This document shows, piece after piece, positions 1 through 7,283 of a stretch of DNA of 64,000 nucleotides (its first letter is position 1; every line of letters begins with the position of its first letter). Under the pieces are notes generated by a model. It worked only from the letters and a program-made list of their open reading frames with translations. It was not told the DNA's origin and made no database searches. A program made the position numbers and the translations under genes. The stretch is from the NCBI GenBank assembly GCA_040384665.1, contig JAZKIY010000011.1:62001-126000 (forward strand). Reading direction: 5' to 3'. The stretch is from PCRC01 sp040384665. Its GTDB lineage: Bacteria; Pseudomonadota; Gammaproteobacteria; Burkholderiales; Burkholderiaceae_C.

Positions 1-78
1 GGGCGCGAGGGGGTTGGCGTGCGCTGCCAGCGGTGCAGACAGTGCGCACACCAGGGGCGCAATCAAACGGATGGCCAT
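1..78 (-). CDS. N-terminus of an exported protein, probably CzcC/TolC-like (partial)
   Basis: Only the first 26 codons lie in the window; the gene runs off the left edge. The ATG on the minus strand is preceded by a good AGGAG ribosome site (TCAGGAGATCGCCC before the start). The peptide begins MAIRLIAPLVCALSAPLAAH and continues ANPLAP: a short basic start, a hydrophobic core and an Ala-x-Ala cleavage site, so a Sec signal peptide. It follows a CzcI-like gene and a CDF exporter on the same strand. In czc/ncc clusters that position is usually taken by the outer-membrane factor CzcC. The CzcC assignment is inference from context only; the visible residues show export and nothing more. Confidence 0.5.
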   Translation of the reverse strand, partial: MAIRLIAPLVCALSAPLAAHANPLAP

Positions 79-156
79 GGGCGATCTCCTGAAACAGACA
101 GACTGCCGCGTGCTCCGGCGGATGCCGGAATCGCGGACGGACTTAGGGCCTGGAGA

Positions 157-543
157 TCAGGAGATGGGTGGCTTGAAACTGGCGGCGGCTTCGGCGCTGC
201 TGAAGGCGCGGGTGCCGGGGTGCGGCACCGCGGCGGGCATGACATCAGGGAGCGGCATGGCCACGACCGGCACAAACGCCAGCGCGTGGCAAATGTTGCA
301 GGCGGTGCAGTTGTGCTGCGTGCTGTCGCTGCCATCGGTGGCGGCTGGGTGTCCCGGGCATTCGGCTGCGGGGGGCTGCTTTTGATGCGCCAAGGCACCG
401 GTGGCTGGCGTCACATCTGATGTCTCAGCGGCATGTTGTGCGGCGGCCACCTGCTGCGCCAGCAGGCCGGTGGCCATGGCGTCGCCCACCCAGCCACGCA
501 GGGGCAGCAGGGCAACGAGCAGGGCGAGCAGCAAATGGCGCAT
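157..543 (-). CDS. CzcI-like small exported protein of a heavy-metal efflux locus
   Basis: A 128-residue protein with an N-terminal hydrophobic export signal (MRHLLLALLVALLPLRGWVG). A middle part rich in His, Ala and Pro follows, then the motif CTACNICH near residues 84-91 and a C-terminal tail ending FKPPIS. This layout (signal, loose His-containing linker, CxxCxxCH, proline-containing tail) matches the small CzcI/NccI-type proteins that precede czcC in cobalt-zinc-cadmium efflux operons. Their exact role is unclear; metal sensing or delivery in the periplasm is usually assumed. The gene lies 31 bp after the CDF exporter and 78 bp before the partial exported gene, all on the minus strand, which supports one metal-responsive operon. 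Assignment rests on motif layout and neighbours, not on an alignment. Confidence 0.6.
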   Translation of the reverse strand: MRHLLLALLVALLPLRGWVGDAMATGLLAQQVAAAQHAAETSDVTPATGALAHQKQPPAAECPGHPAATDGSDSTQHNCTACNICHALAFVPVVAMPLPDVMPAAVPHPGTRAFSSAEAAASFKPPIS

Positions 544-574
544 GGGATGGATGATACGAGGGCAGTGTAAAAGT

Positions 575-1234
575 TCAGCCGTGCGGGCCGTGGTCGTGGC
601 TGTGGCTGTGCGGCACCCCGGCGGGCAACGCTAGCTCCTGCCGCGCCTGGCGCAGCACCTGCGCCCCCCCCCAGATGGCCAGCACCGCCATGATGGCGGC
701 CACGGCCAGATCGGGCCAGGCGCTTCCGGTGCCCAACACGCCGAGCGCGGCCAGCATCACGGCCACGTTGCCAATGGCGTCGTTGCGCGAACAGAGCCAG
801 ACGCTGCGCATGTTGGCGTCGCCCTCGCGCCAGGCGTAGAGCATCCAGGCCACGCCGACGTTGGCCACCAGCGCCAGCGTGCCAATGGCGCCCATGGTCA
901 GTGCCTCGGGCGCCACGCCCTGGTTCAGCGCCCAGAGCGCACGGCCGAGCACAAACACGCCAAAGCCCAGCATGCACGCCGCCTTGAAAATGGCGGTCCG
1001 GGCCCGGGTGGCCAGCGACAGGCCCAGCACCCACAGGCTCAGGCCGTAGTTGGCGGCGTCGCCAAAAAAGTCGATGGCGTCTGCCAGCAGCGAGACCGAC
1101 CCCGAGCTGAAGCCCGCGCCCAGCTCGATGGCGAACATCAGCGCGTTGACGGCCAGCGCAATCCACAGCACGCGGCGGTAGCGCGGGCTGTTGCTGGCAT
1201 CTGGTGCGGGGTCGTGTTGGCAGTGGGCTGACAT
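575..1234 (-). CDS. Cation diffusion facilitator (CDF) metal exporter
   Basis: A 219-residue inner-membrane protein of the CDF family, which exchanges cytoplasmic Zn2+/Co2+/Cd2+ for protons. Seen in the sequence: membrane segments starting near residue 22, the family signature SVSLLADAIDFFGDAANYGL with the paired Asp metal ligands, a second D-containing helix (CSRNDAIGNVAVML), and a His-rich tail HSHSHDHGPHG. It is shorter than full-length CDF proteins (about 300 residues) because it ends soon after the last helix and lacks the usual cytoplasmic C-terminal domain; such short forms are common in betaproteobacterial czc loci. The ATG used gives MSAHCQHDP; the open frame extends further upstream but without family similarity. 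Confidence 0.85.
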   Translation of the reverse strand: MSAHCQHDPAPDASNSPRYRRVLWIALAVNALMFAIELGAGFSSGSVSLLADAIDFFGDAANYGLSLWVLGLSLATRARTAIFKAACMLGFGVFVLGRALWALNQGVAPEALTMGAIGTLALVANVGVAWMLYAWREGDANMRSVWLCSRNDAIGNVAVMLAALGVLGTGSAWPDLAVAAIMAVLAIWGGAQVLRQARQELALPAGVPHSHSHDHGPHG

Positions 1235-1277
1235 GGGGCTATTTTGGCGGTGCAGGGTTGGCCTTGCCGTGCGCCGG

Positions 1278-1556
1278 TCAATCGTTTGGCAGCTGCGCGC
1301 CGGCTTTGTCGAACCAGAGCTGCAGGCTGTCGAACAGCTCCTTCTGGCTGAAGGAGCAGCTCTCTTCTGAAAACAACGCGGCCGACTCCAGCCGGTCCAG
1401 CAACTGCAGCAGCACGTCGCCGTAGCGCGGTGGCAGCGCAGCCAGCAGGGCCGTCTGGCTGCGCACGCCGTCGGAGAATTCGCTGATGCGGATCTCGCTG
1501 CCCCGCAACCGGGCAAAGGCGCTGCTGGCCGCAGCAAACTGGTCGTGTGCGCTCAT
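1278..1556 (-). CDS. Unknown 92-residue protein, coupled to the MFS gene
   Basis: I do not recognise this family. The start chosen, MSAHDQFAAASSAFARLRGS, shares an ATGA overlap with the stop of the upstream MFS gene, so translation is probably coupled; an in-frame ATG 15 bases upstream would add MEKNA. The protein is soluble-looking and mostly helical, with leucine-rich segments (LLAALPPRYGDVLLQLLDRL) and an acidic, aromatic C-terminal half (SLQLWFDKAG). There is no signal peptide and no metal motif except one Cys. It lies 43 bp before the CDF exporter, on the same strand. Codon use matches the neighbours, and the tight coupling argues that it is a real gene. Confidence 0.6.
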   Translation of the reverse strand: MSAHDQFAAASSAFARLRGSEIRISEFSDGVRSQTALLAALPPRYGDVLLQLLDRLESAALFSEESCSFSQKELFDSLQLWFDKAGAQLPND

Positions 1557-2680
1557 CGCATTTTTCTCCACAAGGTCAGGGCCCCCATCGCGGCAAATAC
1601 GGCACCGAGCCAGGGCAGTTTGTCAAAGCCAATGGCGCTGCTGGCGGCACCACCCACCGCCGCACCGAGCGCGGTACCGAAGTACAGCATCGACGAATTC
1701 AGGCTCATCAGCATCGGTGCCTGGGCCGGGACGGCTTCGGCCAGGCGCGTCTGCTGCGGCGTCATCATGCCAAAACCGCAAACGCCCCAGACCATGAAAA
1801 CCAGCACCGTGGCCAGGTAGCTGCCGTGCGTCAGCGGCACCAGCAGCATGGCGCACAGAAAACCACCCAGTTGGATGCGCAGCGTGGGCAGGGTGCCAAA
1901 ACGGTCGGTGGCCCAGCCGCCCGACAGCGTGCCCACCATGCCGGCCACGCCAAACAGCATCAACGTGAACGACAGTTGCGTGCCCGGCATGGGGTTGAGT
2001 GCCAGCAGCACCGGCCCAATGTAGGAAAACACGGTGAAGATGGCGCCGAAATACAGCAGTGTCAACAGCATGGTGCGCAGCACCTCGCTGTTGCGCAGGG
2101 TGCCGGCCAGCCCGGCAAAGCTGGCCCCCGGCGCATTCACATGGCGCGGCACCAGCAGGCTGACCAGGGCCAGCATCGCCACGCCGGCGCCGGTCACACC
2201 GAACAGCGGCCAGCGCCAGCCAAAGCGCAGGCCCAGCCAGGCGGTCAGCGGCAAGCCCACCACGTAGCTCATGCTCATGCCCAGAAAGGTCAGCGACAGC
2301 GCCTTGCCGCGCCGCTCGGGCGCCACCAGCGCCACCGCCAGCCCGGCGGCCACCGGCGTGAACACCGCGCCGGCGCCCATCAGCACCCGGCCCAGCAGCA
2401 GCGCGAACAAATTGTCGGCCAGTGCTGTGGCCAGCGTGCCGGCGGCAAACAGCCCCAGGCCCAGTTGCAATACTGCCTTGCGCGGCCAGCGACCGGTGAG
2501 CAACAGGACCAGCGGCGCCAGCAGCGCGGTGGCAAAGGCGTAAACCGTCATCGACTGGCCGGCCGCCGCCACGCTGGTGTGCATCGCCTCGCTGACGGGC
2601 AGCAGGATGCCCGCCAACCCGAAGGCGCCCGTGCCGATGACCAAGTTGCAGGCGGCCAGCAAATACAGGATGCCCGGCAT
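1553..2680 (-). CDS. MFS transporter, DHA1-type exporter
   Basis: A 375-residue polytopic protein with about 12 hydrophobic segments. It starts MPGILYLLAACNLVIGTGAF and carries the loop 2-3 MFS motif as TGRWPRKAVLQLGLG and a second copy-like motif GWATDRFGTLPTLRIQ between helices 8 and 9. The motif-C-like stretch GAVFTPVAAGLAVALVAPERRG in helix 5 is typical of antiporter-type exporters (AraJ/YdhP-like). It would export small molecules across the inner membrane in exchange for protons; the substrate cannot be told from sequence. It is the first gene of the minus-strand group that continues into the unknown small protein, the CDF exporter and the CzcI-like gene. Confidence 0.8.
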   Translation of the reverse strand: MPGILYLLAACNLVIGTGAFGLAGILLPVSEAMHTSVAAAGQSMTVYAFATALLAPLVLLLTGRWPRKAVLQLGLGLFAAGTLATALADNLFALLLGRVLMGAGAVFTPVAAGLAVALVAPERRGKALSLTFLGMSMSYVVGLPLTAWLGLRFGWRWPLFGVTGAGVAMLALVSLLVPRHVNAPGASFAGLAGTLRNSEVLRTMLLTLLYFGAIFTVFSYIGPVLLALNPMPGTQLSFTLMLFGVAGMVGTLSGGWATDRFGTLPTLRIQLGGFLCAMLLVPLTHGSYLATVLVFMVWGVCGFGMMTPQQTRLAEAVPAQAPMLMSLNSSMLYFGTALGAAVGGAASSAIGFDKLPWLGAVFAAMGALTLWRKMR

Positions 2681-2784
2681 CAGACGCCAGCCCCGTTGGC
2701 ACGGAACGAAAAAAGGCCCCCCAAACGCCGTGGCGAGCCTGGGAATGGCGTCAAGACGGGAATTTCAAGCATAAACAGGCTCTA

Positions 2785-2829
2785 GCCTTAGTGAAAACTA
2801 CAAAGTTAGCTATTTAAATAGTAGCAAAT
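2785..2829 (+). repeat. 45-bp dispersed element, copy R1 (intergenic)
   Basis: The element begins GCCTTAGTGAAA, has a central GTTAGCTA block and ends GTAGCAAAT, 45 bases in all. It shares start, middle and end with copies at 34452-34496, 44307-44351 and 62102-62146. It is strikingly AT-rich against the local composition. Here it lies between divergent genes, 104 bp upstream of the MFS start. Confidence 0.75.
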
Positions 2830-2842
2830 GATGGGCCGACAA

Positions 2843-2879
2843 CCTTGACCCGGCAGACCGGGTCAAGGTGTTTGCAAAC
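2843..2879. promoter_or_regulatory. Perfect hairpin plus palindrome upstream of the OmpA-like gene
   Basis: CCTTGACCCGG (2843-2853) and its exact complement CCGGGTCAAGG (2858-2868) form an 11-bp stem with a CAGA loop. One base later comes the perfect palindrome GTTTGCAAAC (2870-2879). There is no T-run after the stem, so it does not look like an intrinsic terminator for either neighbour, both of which are transcribed away from it. An operator or a stable 5' leader structure is more likely. Confidence 0.45.
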
Positions 2880-3004
2880 GTAAAAATGCGGTAAAAAGTA
2901 CTGCAATGTACCGCCGCTGCACCCAGGGCACTGTAAGGGCGGTGATAGACTGGTTCACACCCGTTACCCGACTCGCCTTTCTGTTTCATCAAGGACACGC
3001 TGCA

Positions 3005-3616
3005 GTGAAAGTCTCTTCCCTTCCCCTGATCGCCGCCAGCCTGCTGCTGGTGTTGTCTGGCTGCGCCACCAAGGGCTACGTGAACGAACAGAACGACGCC
3101 CTGACGACCCGCGTCAATGGCGACCTGATGCGCCTGGACACCCGACTCAACTCGCTCGATGGCCGTGTGGCCAAGGCCGAAGGCGACCTGGCCGGCACCG
3201 CCAAGCTGAGCCAGGAAGCCCTGGACCGCGCCAACGCCGCGTACCGCCTGGCCGAAGGCAAGCTGCTGTACGAGGTGACGCTGACCGACGACCAGTACAA
3301 GTTTGGCGCCAACACCGCCACCATGGGCGAGCCAGCATTCGCCGCGCTGGAAGAACTGGCCAACAAGCTCAAGACCGACAACAAAAACGCCTTCATTGAA
3401 ATCCAGGGCCACACCGACGCCCGGGGTGACAAGACCTACAACAAACAGCTCGGCCTGCGCCGTGCCGAAGCCGTGCGCGATGCGCTGTATGGCCTGGGCA
3501 TCCCGCTGCACCGCATGAGCACCATCAGCTACGGCAGCAGCCTGCCCGCCGTCAAGGGCAAGGGCCGCGACGCCAATGCGCAGAACCGCCGCGTGGTGCT
3601 GCTGGTGCTCTCCTGA
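3005..3616 (+). CDS. OmpA-family peptidoglycan-associated lipoprotein
   Basis: A 203-residue outer-membrane lipoprotein. The GTG start gives MKVSSLPLIAASLLLVLSGC, with the lipobox LSGC placing the lipidated Cys at residue 20. A coiled, heptad-like segment follows (residues 25-85, LTTRVNGDLMRLDTRLNSLD), then an OmpA C-terminal domain with the peptidoglycan-binding signature IEIQGHTDARGDKTYNKQLG and later LRRAEAVRDAL. A longer frame exists upstream, but only this start gives a signal peptide directly and has an AAGGA ribosome site. The domain would bind diaminopimelate in peptidoglycan and tether the outer membrane. It resembles Pal, but the long coil and the absence of tol genes nearby argue against calling it pal. 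Confidence 0.85.
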   Translation: MKVSSLPLIAASLLLVLSGCATKGYVNEQNDALTTRVNGDLMRLDTRLNSLDGRVAKAEGDLAGTAKLSQEALDRANAAYRLAEGKLLYEVTLTDDQYKFGANTATMGEPAFAALEELANKLKTDNKNAFIEIQGHTDARGDKTYNKQLGLRRAEAVRDALYGLGIPLHRMSTISYGSSLPAVKGKGRDANAQNRRVVLLVLS

Positions 3617-3645
3617 GCTGAGAGCCGTTCCCACTGCCATCTGTC

Positions 3646-3670
3646 AAACCCGCCGCGAGGCGGGTTTTTT
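3646..3670. terminator. Intrinsic terminator after the OmpA-like gene
   Basis: AAACCCGCC (3646-3654), loop GCGA, GGCGGGTTT (3659-3667), running into six T residues. It ends the OmpA-like transcript and, read from the other strand with its A-run, can also serve the convergent paaX gene whose stop codon touches it. Confidence 0.9.
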
Positions 3671-4593
3671 CATGGCCGCAACAACCTGTGGGCAATGGCC
3701 TGCGGCGTGGCCGCCAAGGCGCCGTCCGAAGTTTCGACCTGTGTGGTCAGAAACTGTTCGCTGGCGGCCAGCAGCCCTCGGTACAGCGTGGCCCAGAGTG
3801 CGCGCGCGCGCAGACCGGGCCAGTCGGCGGGCAGCAGCGCCTGTGGCAGGCTGGGGTCGCGCAGAAGCACCCGGCGGTATTCATGGACCAGCAGCGTGCG
3901 CACGAAAAAAGCCTCGGCCGGGTTCAGCGCCTGCATGTCCTCCAGCAGCGGCGCGAAGCGTGCGATGAACTGCTGCCAGGCCCGCGCCACGTCGGTGAGC
4001 TGAAAGGTGTCGTGCATGATGGTTTGCAGCGGCTTGCGCGCGTAGCCCTCGATGCTGGAGGCGCGCAGCACCGCCGCCTGGTCTTCGGCCTGCGCCGTCT
4101 TGAGGATTTCGGCCAGCGACGGGTGCTCGGCATGCGGGTGCGCAAAGAGCTGCGGCGAAACCTGGCCAAACCCCTCCCAGAGCAGCTCGCGGCGCAGGTG
4201 CTGCCGGGCGCTGGCGCGCATGCCACCGTCCAGCATCACCAGTGTCCAGCAACCATCCCAGGCGGGCGGATCGCGTTCGTAGATGCGCCGGTCGGCATGC
4301 TGTACCCGTTGTAGGCCAATGGCAGACAAACCGTAAAAACTGCGCCGGCCCATGCGGCTGGTGGCAAACCAGTCGTCGGCCGCGAGCCGGAAGGCGCTGG
4401 TGCGCACCAGCCGCGACGACAGGCCAAAGGGCTCGGCCAGCGCAATCAGGCTGCCGAGCCAGGCCGCCTGATTGCGCGGCGCAATCGCATCGCCATAGAC
4501 CGTGATCAGCAGCGAGTTGGCGCGCACCACCAGGCCACGCCTGACGCGGGCAACACGGGCGGAAACGGGGCTGTCTGCAGCAGGGCGGGGCAC
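3670..4593 (-). CDS. paaX: PaaX family transcriptional repressor of phenylacetate catabolism
   Basis: A 307-residue regulator of the PaaX family, which binds DNA as a repressor and is released by phenylacetyl-CoA. The N-terminal winged-helix region shows the family pattern RANSLLITVYGDAIAPRNQA (residues 25-44) and then LSSRLVRTSAFRLAADDWFA, followed by the family phrase GRRSFYGLSAIGLQRVQHAD and a long all-helical effector domain. It is transcribed divergently from paaA with an 86-bp gap that carries a clear inverted repeat. That arrangement fits autoregulation and control of the paa operon. Length agrees with the family (about 300). Confidence 0.93.
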   Translation of the reverse strand: MPRPAADSPVSARVARVRRGLVVRANSLLITVYGDAIAPRNQAAWLGSLIALAEPFGLSSRLVRTSAFRLAADDWFATSRMGRRSFYGLSAIGLQRVQHADRRIYERDPPAWDGCWTLVMLDGGMRASARQHLRRELLWEGFGQVSPQLFAHPHAEHPSLAEILKTAQAEDQAAVLRASSIEGYARKPLQTIMHDTFQLTDVARAWQQFIARFAPLLEDMQALNPAEAFFVRTLLVHEYRRVLLRDPSLPQALLPADWPGLRARALWATLYRGLLAASEQFLTTQVETSDGALAATPQAIAHRLLRP

Positions 4594-4609
4594 GGTCTGG
4601 TTTTCAAAA

Positions 4610-4650
4610 GTGATACACGAAATTCAATTGTATGAATCTTTTTGTATCAC
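4610..4650. promoter_or_regulatory. Probable PaaX operator in the paaX-paaA divergent promoter
   Basis: GTGATACA (4610-4617) and its complement TGTATCAC (4643-4650) are separated by 25 bp; inside lies a second inverted pair ATTCA (4622-4626)/TGAAT (4633-4637). PaaX of E. coli is known to use a long imperfect palindrome with TGATTC/GAATCA half-sites at similar spacing. The site sits 29 bp before the paaA start and 16 bp before the paaX start, so binding would repress both genes. The segment is AT-rich compared with its surroundings and must also hold the promoters. Confidence 0.7.
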
Positions 4651-4679
4651 TACTATCCGCTCCAGACAAGGAGACAGGC

Positions 4680-5684
4680 ATGTACGCACAGCTGGTTGAA
4701 ACAGGGGCCAAGGCGGTTCGCACGCTGGAACAGATGGAGCCGCAGGAGCGCGCCTTCCAGGAAAAAATCAATGCCGGCATCAAGGTCGAACCACGCGACT
4801 GGATGCCCGACGCCTACCGCAAAACCCTGGTGCGGCAGATCTCGCAACACGCGCATTCCGAATACGTGGGCATGCTGCCCGAAGGCAACTGGATCACCCG
4901 CGCGCCCACGCTCAAACGCAAGGCGATCCTGATGGCCAAGGTGCAGGACGAAGCCGGCCATGCGCTCTACCTCTACAGCGCTGCCGAAACCCTGGGCGTG
5001 ACGCGCGACGACGTCTACCGCGACCTGCTGTCGGGCAAAGCCAAGTACTCCAGCATCTTCAACTACCCCACGCTGACCTGGGCCGACATCGGCGCCATCG
5101 GCTGGCTGGTCGATGGCTCGGCCATCGTGAACCAGGTGCCGATCTGCCGTTGCTCTTACGGTCCCTATGCGCGGGCCATGGTGCGGGTTTGCAAGGAGGA
5201 GTCTTTCCACCAGCGCCAGGGTTTCGACATCATGCTGGCGCTGTGCCGTGGCACGCCCGAGCAGAAACAGATGGCGCAGGACGCGCTGAACCGCTGGTGG
5301 TGGCCTTCCATTGCGATGCACGGCCCGAAAGACGAGCAGTCAATCAACAGCGCGCAGTCAATGGCCTGGAAGATCAAGCTCAGCAGCAACGACGAGCTGC
5401 GCCAGAAGTTCATCGACCAGACCGTGCCGCAGATCGAATTCCTCGGCCTCGAATTGCCCGACCCTGAACTGAAATGGAACGACGACCGTGGCAGCTACGA
5501 CTACGGCGAGATCGACTGGGTCGAATTCTTCAACGTGGTCAAGGGCAAGGGCCCCTGCAACGAAGAGCGGCTGGCCGCCCGCAACAAGGCCTGGGACGAC
5601 GGCGCCTGGTTCCGCGAGGCGTTGACGGCGCACGCCGACAAGCAGGCGCAGCGCTTGGCCGAACAGCAACAGAAAGCAGCTTGA
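4680..5684 (+). CDS. paaA: Phenylacetyl-CoA 1,2-epoxidase, catalytic subunit PaaA
   Basis: A 334-residue diiron monooxygenase subunit that with PaaC (and PaaB, PaaE) inserts oxygen into phenylacetyl-CoA to make the ring 1,2-epoxide. The carboxylate-bridged diiron ligands are visible as KVQDEAGHALYLYSAAE and, later, VCKEESFHQRQGFDIML. The start MYAQLVETG has the ribosome site AAGGAG seven bases upstream. An upstream in-frame ATG at 4632 would place the start inside the PaaX operator and is unlikely. It is the first gene of the plus-strand paa operon, with paaB beginning one base after its stop codon. Confidence 0.95.
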   Translation: MYAQLVETGAKAVRTLEQMEPQERAFQEKINAGIKVEPRDWMPDAYRKTLVRQISQHAHSEYVGMLPEGNWITRAPTLKRKAILMAKVQDEAGHALYLYSAAETLGVTRDDVYRDLLSGKAKYSSIFNYPTLTWADIGAIGWLVDGSAIVNQVPICRCSYGPYARAMVRVCKEESFHQRQGFDIMLALCRGTPEQKQMAQDALNRWWWPSIAMHGPKDEQSINSAQSMAWKIKLSSNDELRQKFIDQTVPQIEFLGLELPDPELKWNDDRGSYDYGEIDWVEFFNVVKGKGPCNEERLAARNKAWDDGAWFREALTAHADKQAQRLAEQQQKAA

Positions 5685-5685
5685 G

Positions 5686-5988
5686 ATGACCGACAGCAAC
5701 CTGCCCCAGCGCGAATGGCCGCTGTGGGAAATTTTCATCCGCAGCCAGCACGGCCTGGCGCACAAACACGTGGGCAGCCTGCACGCGGTGAACGGCGCCA
5801 GTGCCATCCAGCATGCGCGCGATGTGTACACGCGGCGCAACGAGGGGGTGAGCATCTGGGCGGTGCGCGCCGCCGACATCGTGGCCAGCAGCCCCGGCGA
5901 CAAGGAGGCGCTGTTCGACCCGGCGCAGTCCAAGGTCTACCGCCACCCCACCTTTTTCCCCACGCCCGACGGCGTGAAAAACCTGTGA
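5686..5988 (+). CDS. paaB: Phenylacetyl-CoA epoxidase subunit PaaB
   Basis: A 100-residue protein matching PaaB, the small subunit that links PaaAC heterodimers in the epoxidase complex. The sequence reads WPLWEIFIRSQHGLAHKHVG near the N-terminus and ARDVYTRRNEGVSIWAVRAA in the middle, both typical of the family. It lies one base after paaA and 11 bp before paaC, so it is cotranscribed. Length equals the usual 95-100 residues. Confidence 0.94.
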   Translation: MTDSNLPQREWPLWEIFIRSQHGLAHKHVGSLHAVNGASAIQHARDVYTRRNEGVSIWAVRAADIVASSPGDKEALFDPAQSKVYRHPTFFPTPDGVKNL

Positions 5989-5999
5989 GGCAGCAGCGA

Positions 6000-6749
6000 A
6001 TGGACGCCAAGTTCGAGTACCTGCTGCGCCTGGGCGACAACACGCTGGTGCTGTCGCAGCAGCTCGCCGAATGGTGTGGCCACGGCCCCGCACTGGAAGA
6101 AGACCTGGCGCTGACCAACACCGCGCTGGACCTGCTGGGCCAGGCCCGCCTGTGGCTGTCGTATGCCGGAGAGGTCGAAGGCCAGGGCCGCGACGAAGAC
6201 ACGCTGGCCTATGGCCGCGACGGCGCTGCCTTTCGCAACCTGCTGCTGTTGGAGCAGCCCAACGGCAACTACGCCGACACGGTCGCACGGCAGTTCTTCT
6301 TCGACGCCTGGCACCAGCACCTGCTGGCCGCGCTCACCCATTCCAGCGACCCGCGCATCGCCGAGATCGCGCAGAAGGCGGTGAAGGAAGTGCGCTACCA
6401 CGTGGAACGCAGCGCGGGCCTGGTGGTGGCGCTGGGCGACGGCACCGCCGAGAGCCATGCGCGCATGCAGGCGGCGGTGAACAGGCTCTGGTCCTACACC
6501 AACGAATGGTTCGATGCCGATGCGGTGGATATGCAATGCGCTACCGAAGGCTGGGCACCCGATGCGGCCAGTCTGTCAGACGCCTGGCACCGCGACGTGC
6601 GCACCGTGCTGGCGCAGGCCACGCTGGAAATGCCCACTTACGCCGGCCACCAGCGCGGTGGAAAACAGGGTCTGCATTCAGAACACCTGGGCCATTTGCT
6701 GACCTCGCTGCAGTTCGTGCAGCGCGCCTATCCGGGAGCGCAGTGGTGA
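6000..6749 (+). CDS. paaC: Phenylacetyl-CoA epoxidase structural subunit PaaC
   Basis: A 249-residue ferritin-like protein. It starts MDAKFEYLLRLGDNTLVLSQ and shows the PaaC hallmarks LTNTALDLLGQARLWLSYAG, FRNLLLLEQPNGNYADTVAR and KEVRYHVERSAGLVVALGDG. PaaC lacks a complete diiron site and supports PaaA in the heterodimer. The frame is open further upstream through paaB, but the ATG at 6000 gives the family N-terminus. Its TGA stop overlaps the GTG start of paaD, indicating translational coupling. Confidence 0.94.
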   Translation: MDAKFEYLLRLGDNTLVLSQQLAEWCGHGPALEEDLALTNTALDLLGQARLWLSYAGEVEGQGRDEDTLAYGRDGAAFRNLLLLEQPNGNYADTVARQFFFDAWHQHLLAALTHSSDPRIAEIAQKAVKEVRYHVERSAGLVVALGDGTAESHARMQAAVNRLWSYTNEWFDADAVDMQCATEGWAPDAASLSDAWHRDVRTVLAQATLEMPTYAGHQRGGKQGLHSEHLGHLLTSLQFVQRAYPGAQW

Positions 6750-7276
6750 GCGGCGCTGTCGCCATGCGGCCCTCGCGCGAAGCCCTGCTGGGTTGGCTGG
6801 GCGCGGTGATGGACCCCGAAGTACCGGTGGTCTCCATCGTTGACCTCGGCATCCTGCGCGACGTGCAATGGCTGGGCGACACCGTGGTGGTCACCGTCAC
6901 GCCGACCTATTCAGGCTGTCCTGCGACCGAGGTGATTGCACAGTCCATTCGCGACGCATTGACCGCACACGGCATCGCACAAGTGAACGTGCAGACGCAG
7001 CTCGCTCCGGCCTGGACCACCGACTGGATGAGCGAACAGGGCCGCAGCGCCTTGCGTGCTTACGGCATTGCGCCGCCGGTGCACCGCGCGGCAGCGTCCG
7101 ATGGCGGCCAGGTCATCGACATGCGCGCGTTGCTGCCGGGCCAGGCCGTGGTGCCGTGCCCGCAATGCGGTTCGCACACAACGCGGCTGCTGTCGCAGTT
7201 CGGCTCCACCGCCTGCAAGGCGCTGTACCGCTGCAATGCCTGCCTCGAACCCTTCGACTATTTCAAGCCGCACTGA
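6746..7276 (+). CDS. paaD: PaaD, Fe-S assembly factor of the epoxidase
   Basis: A 176-residue protein from the GTG at 6746 (or 170 from the ATG at 6764). An N-terminal MIP18/DUF59 domain has the signature AVMDPEVPVVSIVDLGILRD and the conserved Cys in TPTYSGCPATEVIA. A C-terminal zinc-ribbon-like part has CPQCGS and CNAC pairs. PaaD is needed for activity of the epoxidase and is thought to mature the Fe-S cluster of PaaE. The GTG overlaps the paaC stop by three bases, which favours it as the start; paaE begins 7 bp downstream. Confidence 0.93.
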   Translation: MSGAVAMRPSREALLGWLGAVMDPEVPVVSIVDLGILRDVQWLGDTVVVTVTPTYSGCPATEVIAQSIRDALTAHGIAQVNVQTQLAPAWTTDWMSEQGRSALRAYGIAPPVHRAAASDGGQVIDMRALLPGQAVVPCPQCGSHTTRLLSQFGSTACKALYRCNACLEPFDYFKPH

Positions 7277-7283
7277 GAGCGCC

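Larger units (their letters stand above)
2681..3004. other. Intergenic region of 324 bp between divergent genes
   Basis: This stretch separates the MFS gene (minus) from the OmpA-like lipoprotein gene (plus). It holds one copy of the 45-bp dispersed element, then a perfect 11-bp stem hairpin and a 10-bp palindrome. The remainder is AT-rich in its middle part and presumably carries the promoters of both genes; I see no convincing -35/-10 pair and no coding frame with family similarity. Confidence 0.6.

Noticed and set aside
4632..4679. Upstream ATG extending paaA by 16 residues
   Set aside because: It lies inside the probable PaaX operator and has no ribosome site; the ATG at 4680 has AAGGAG and gives the family start.
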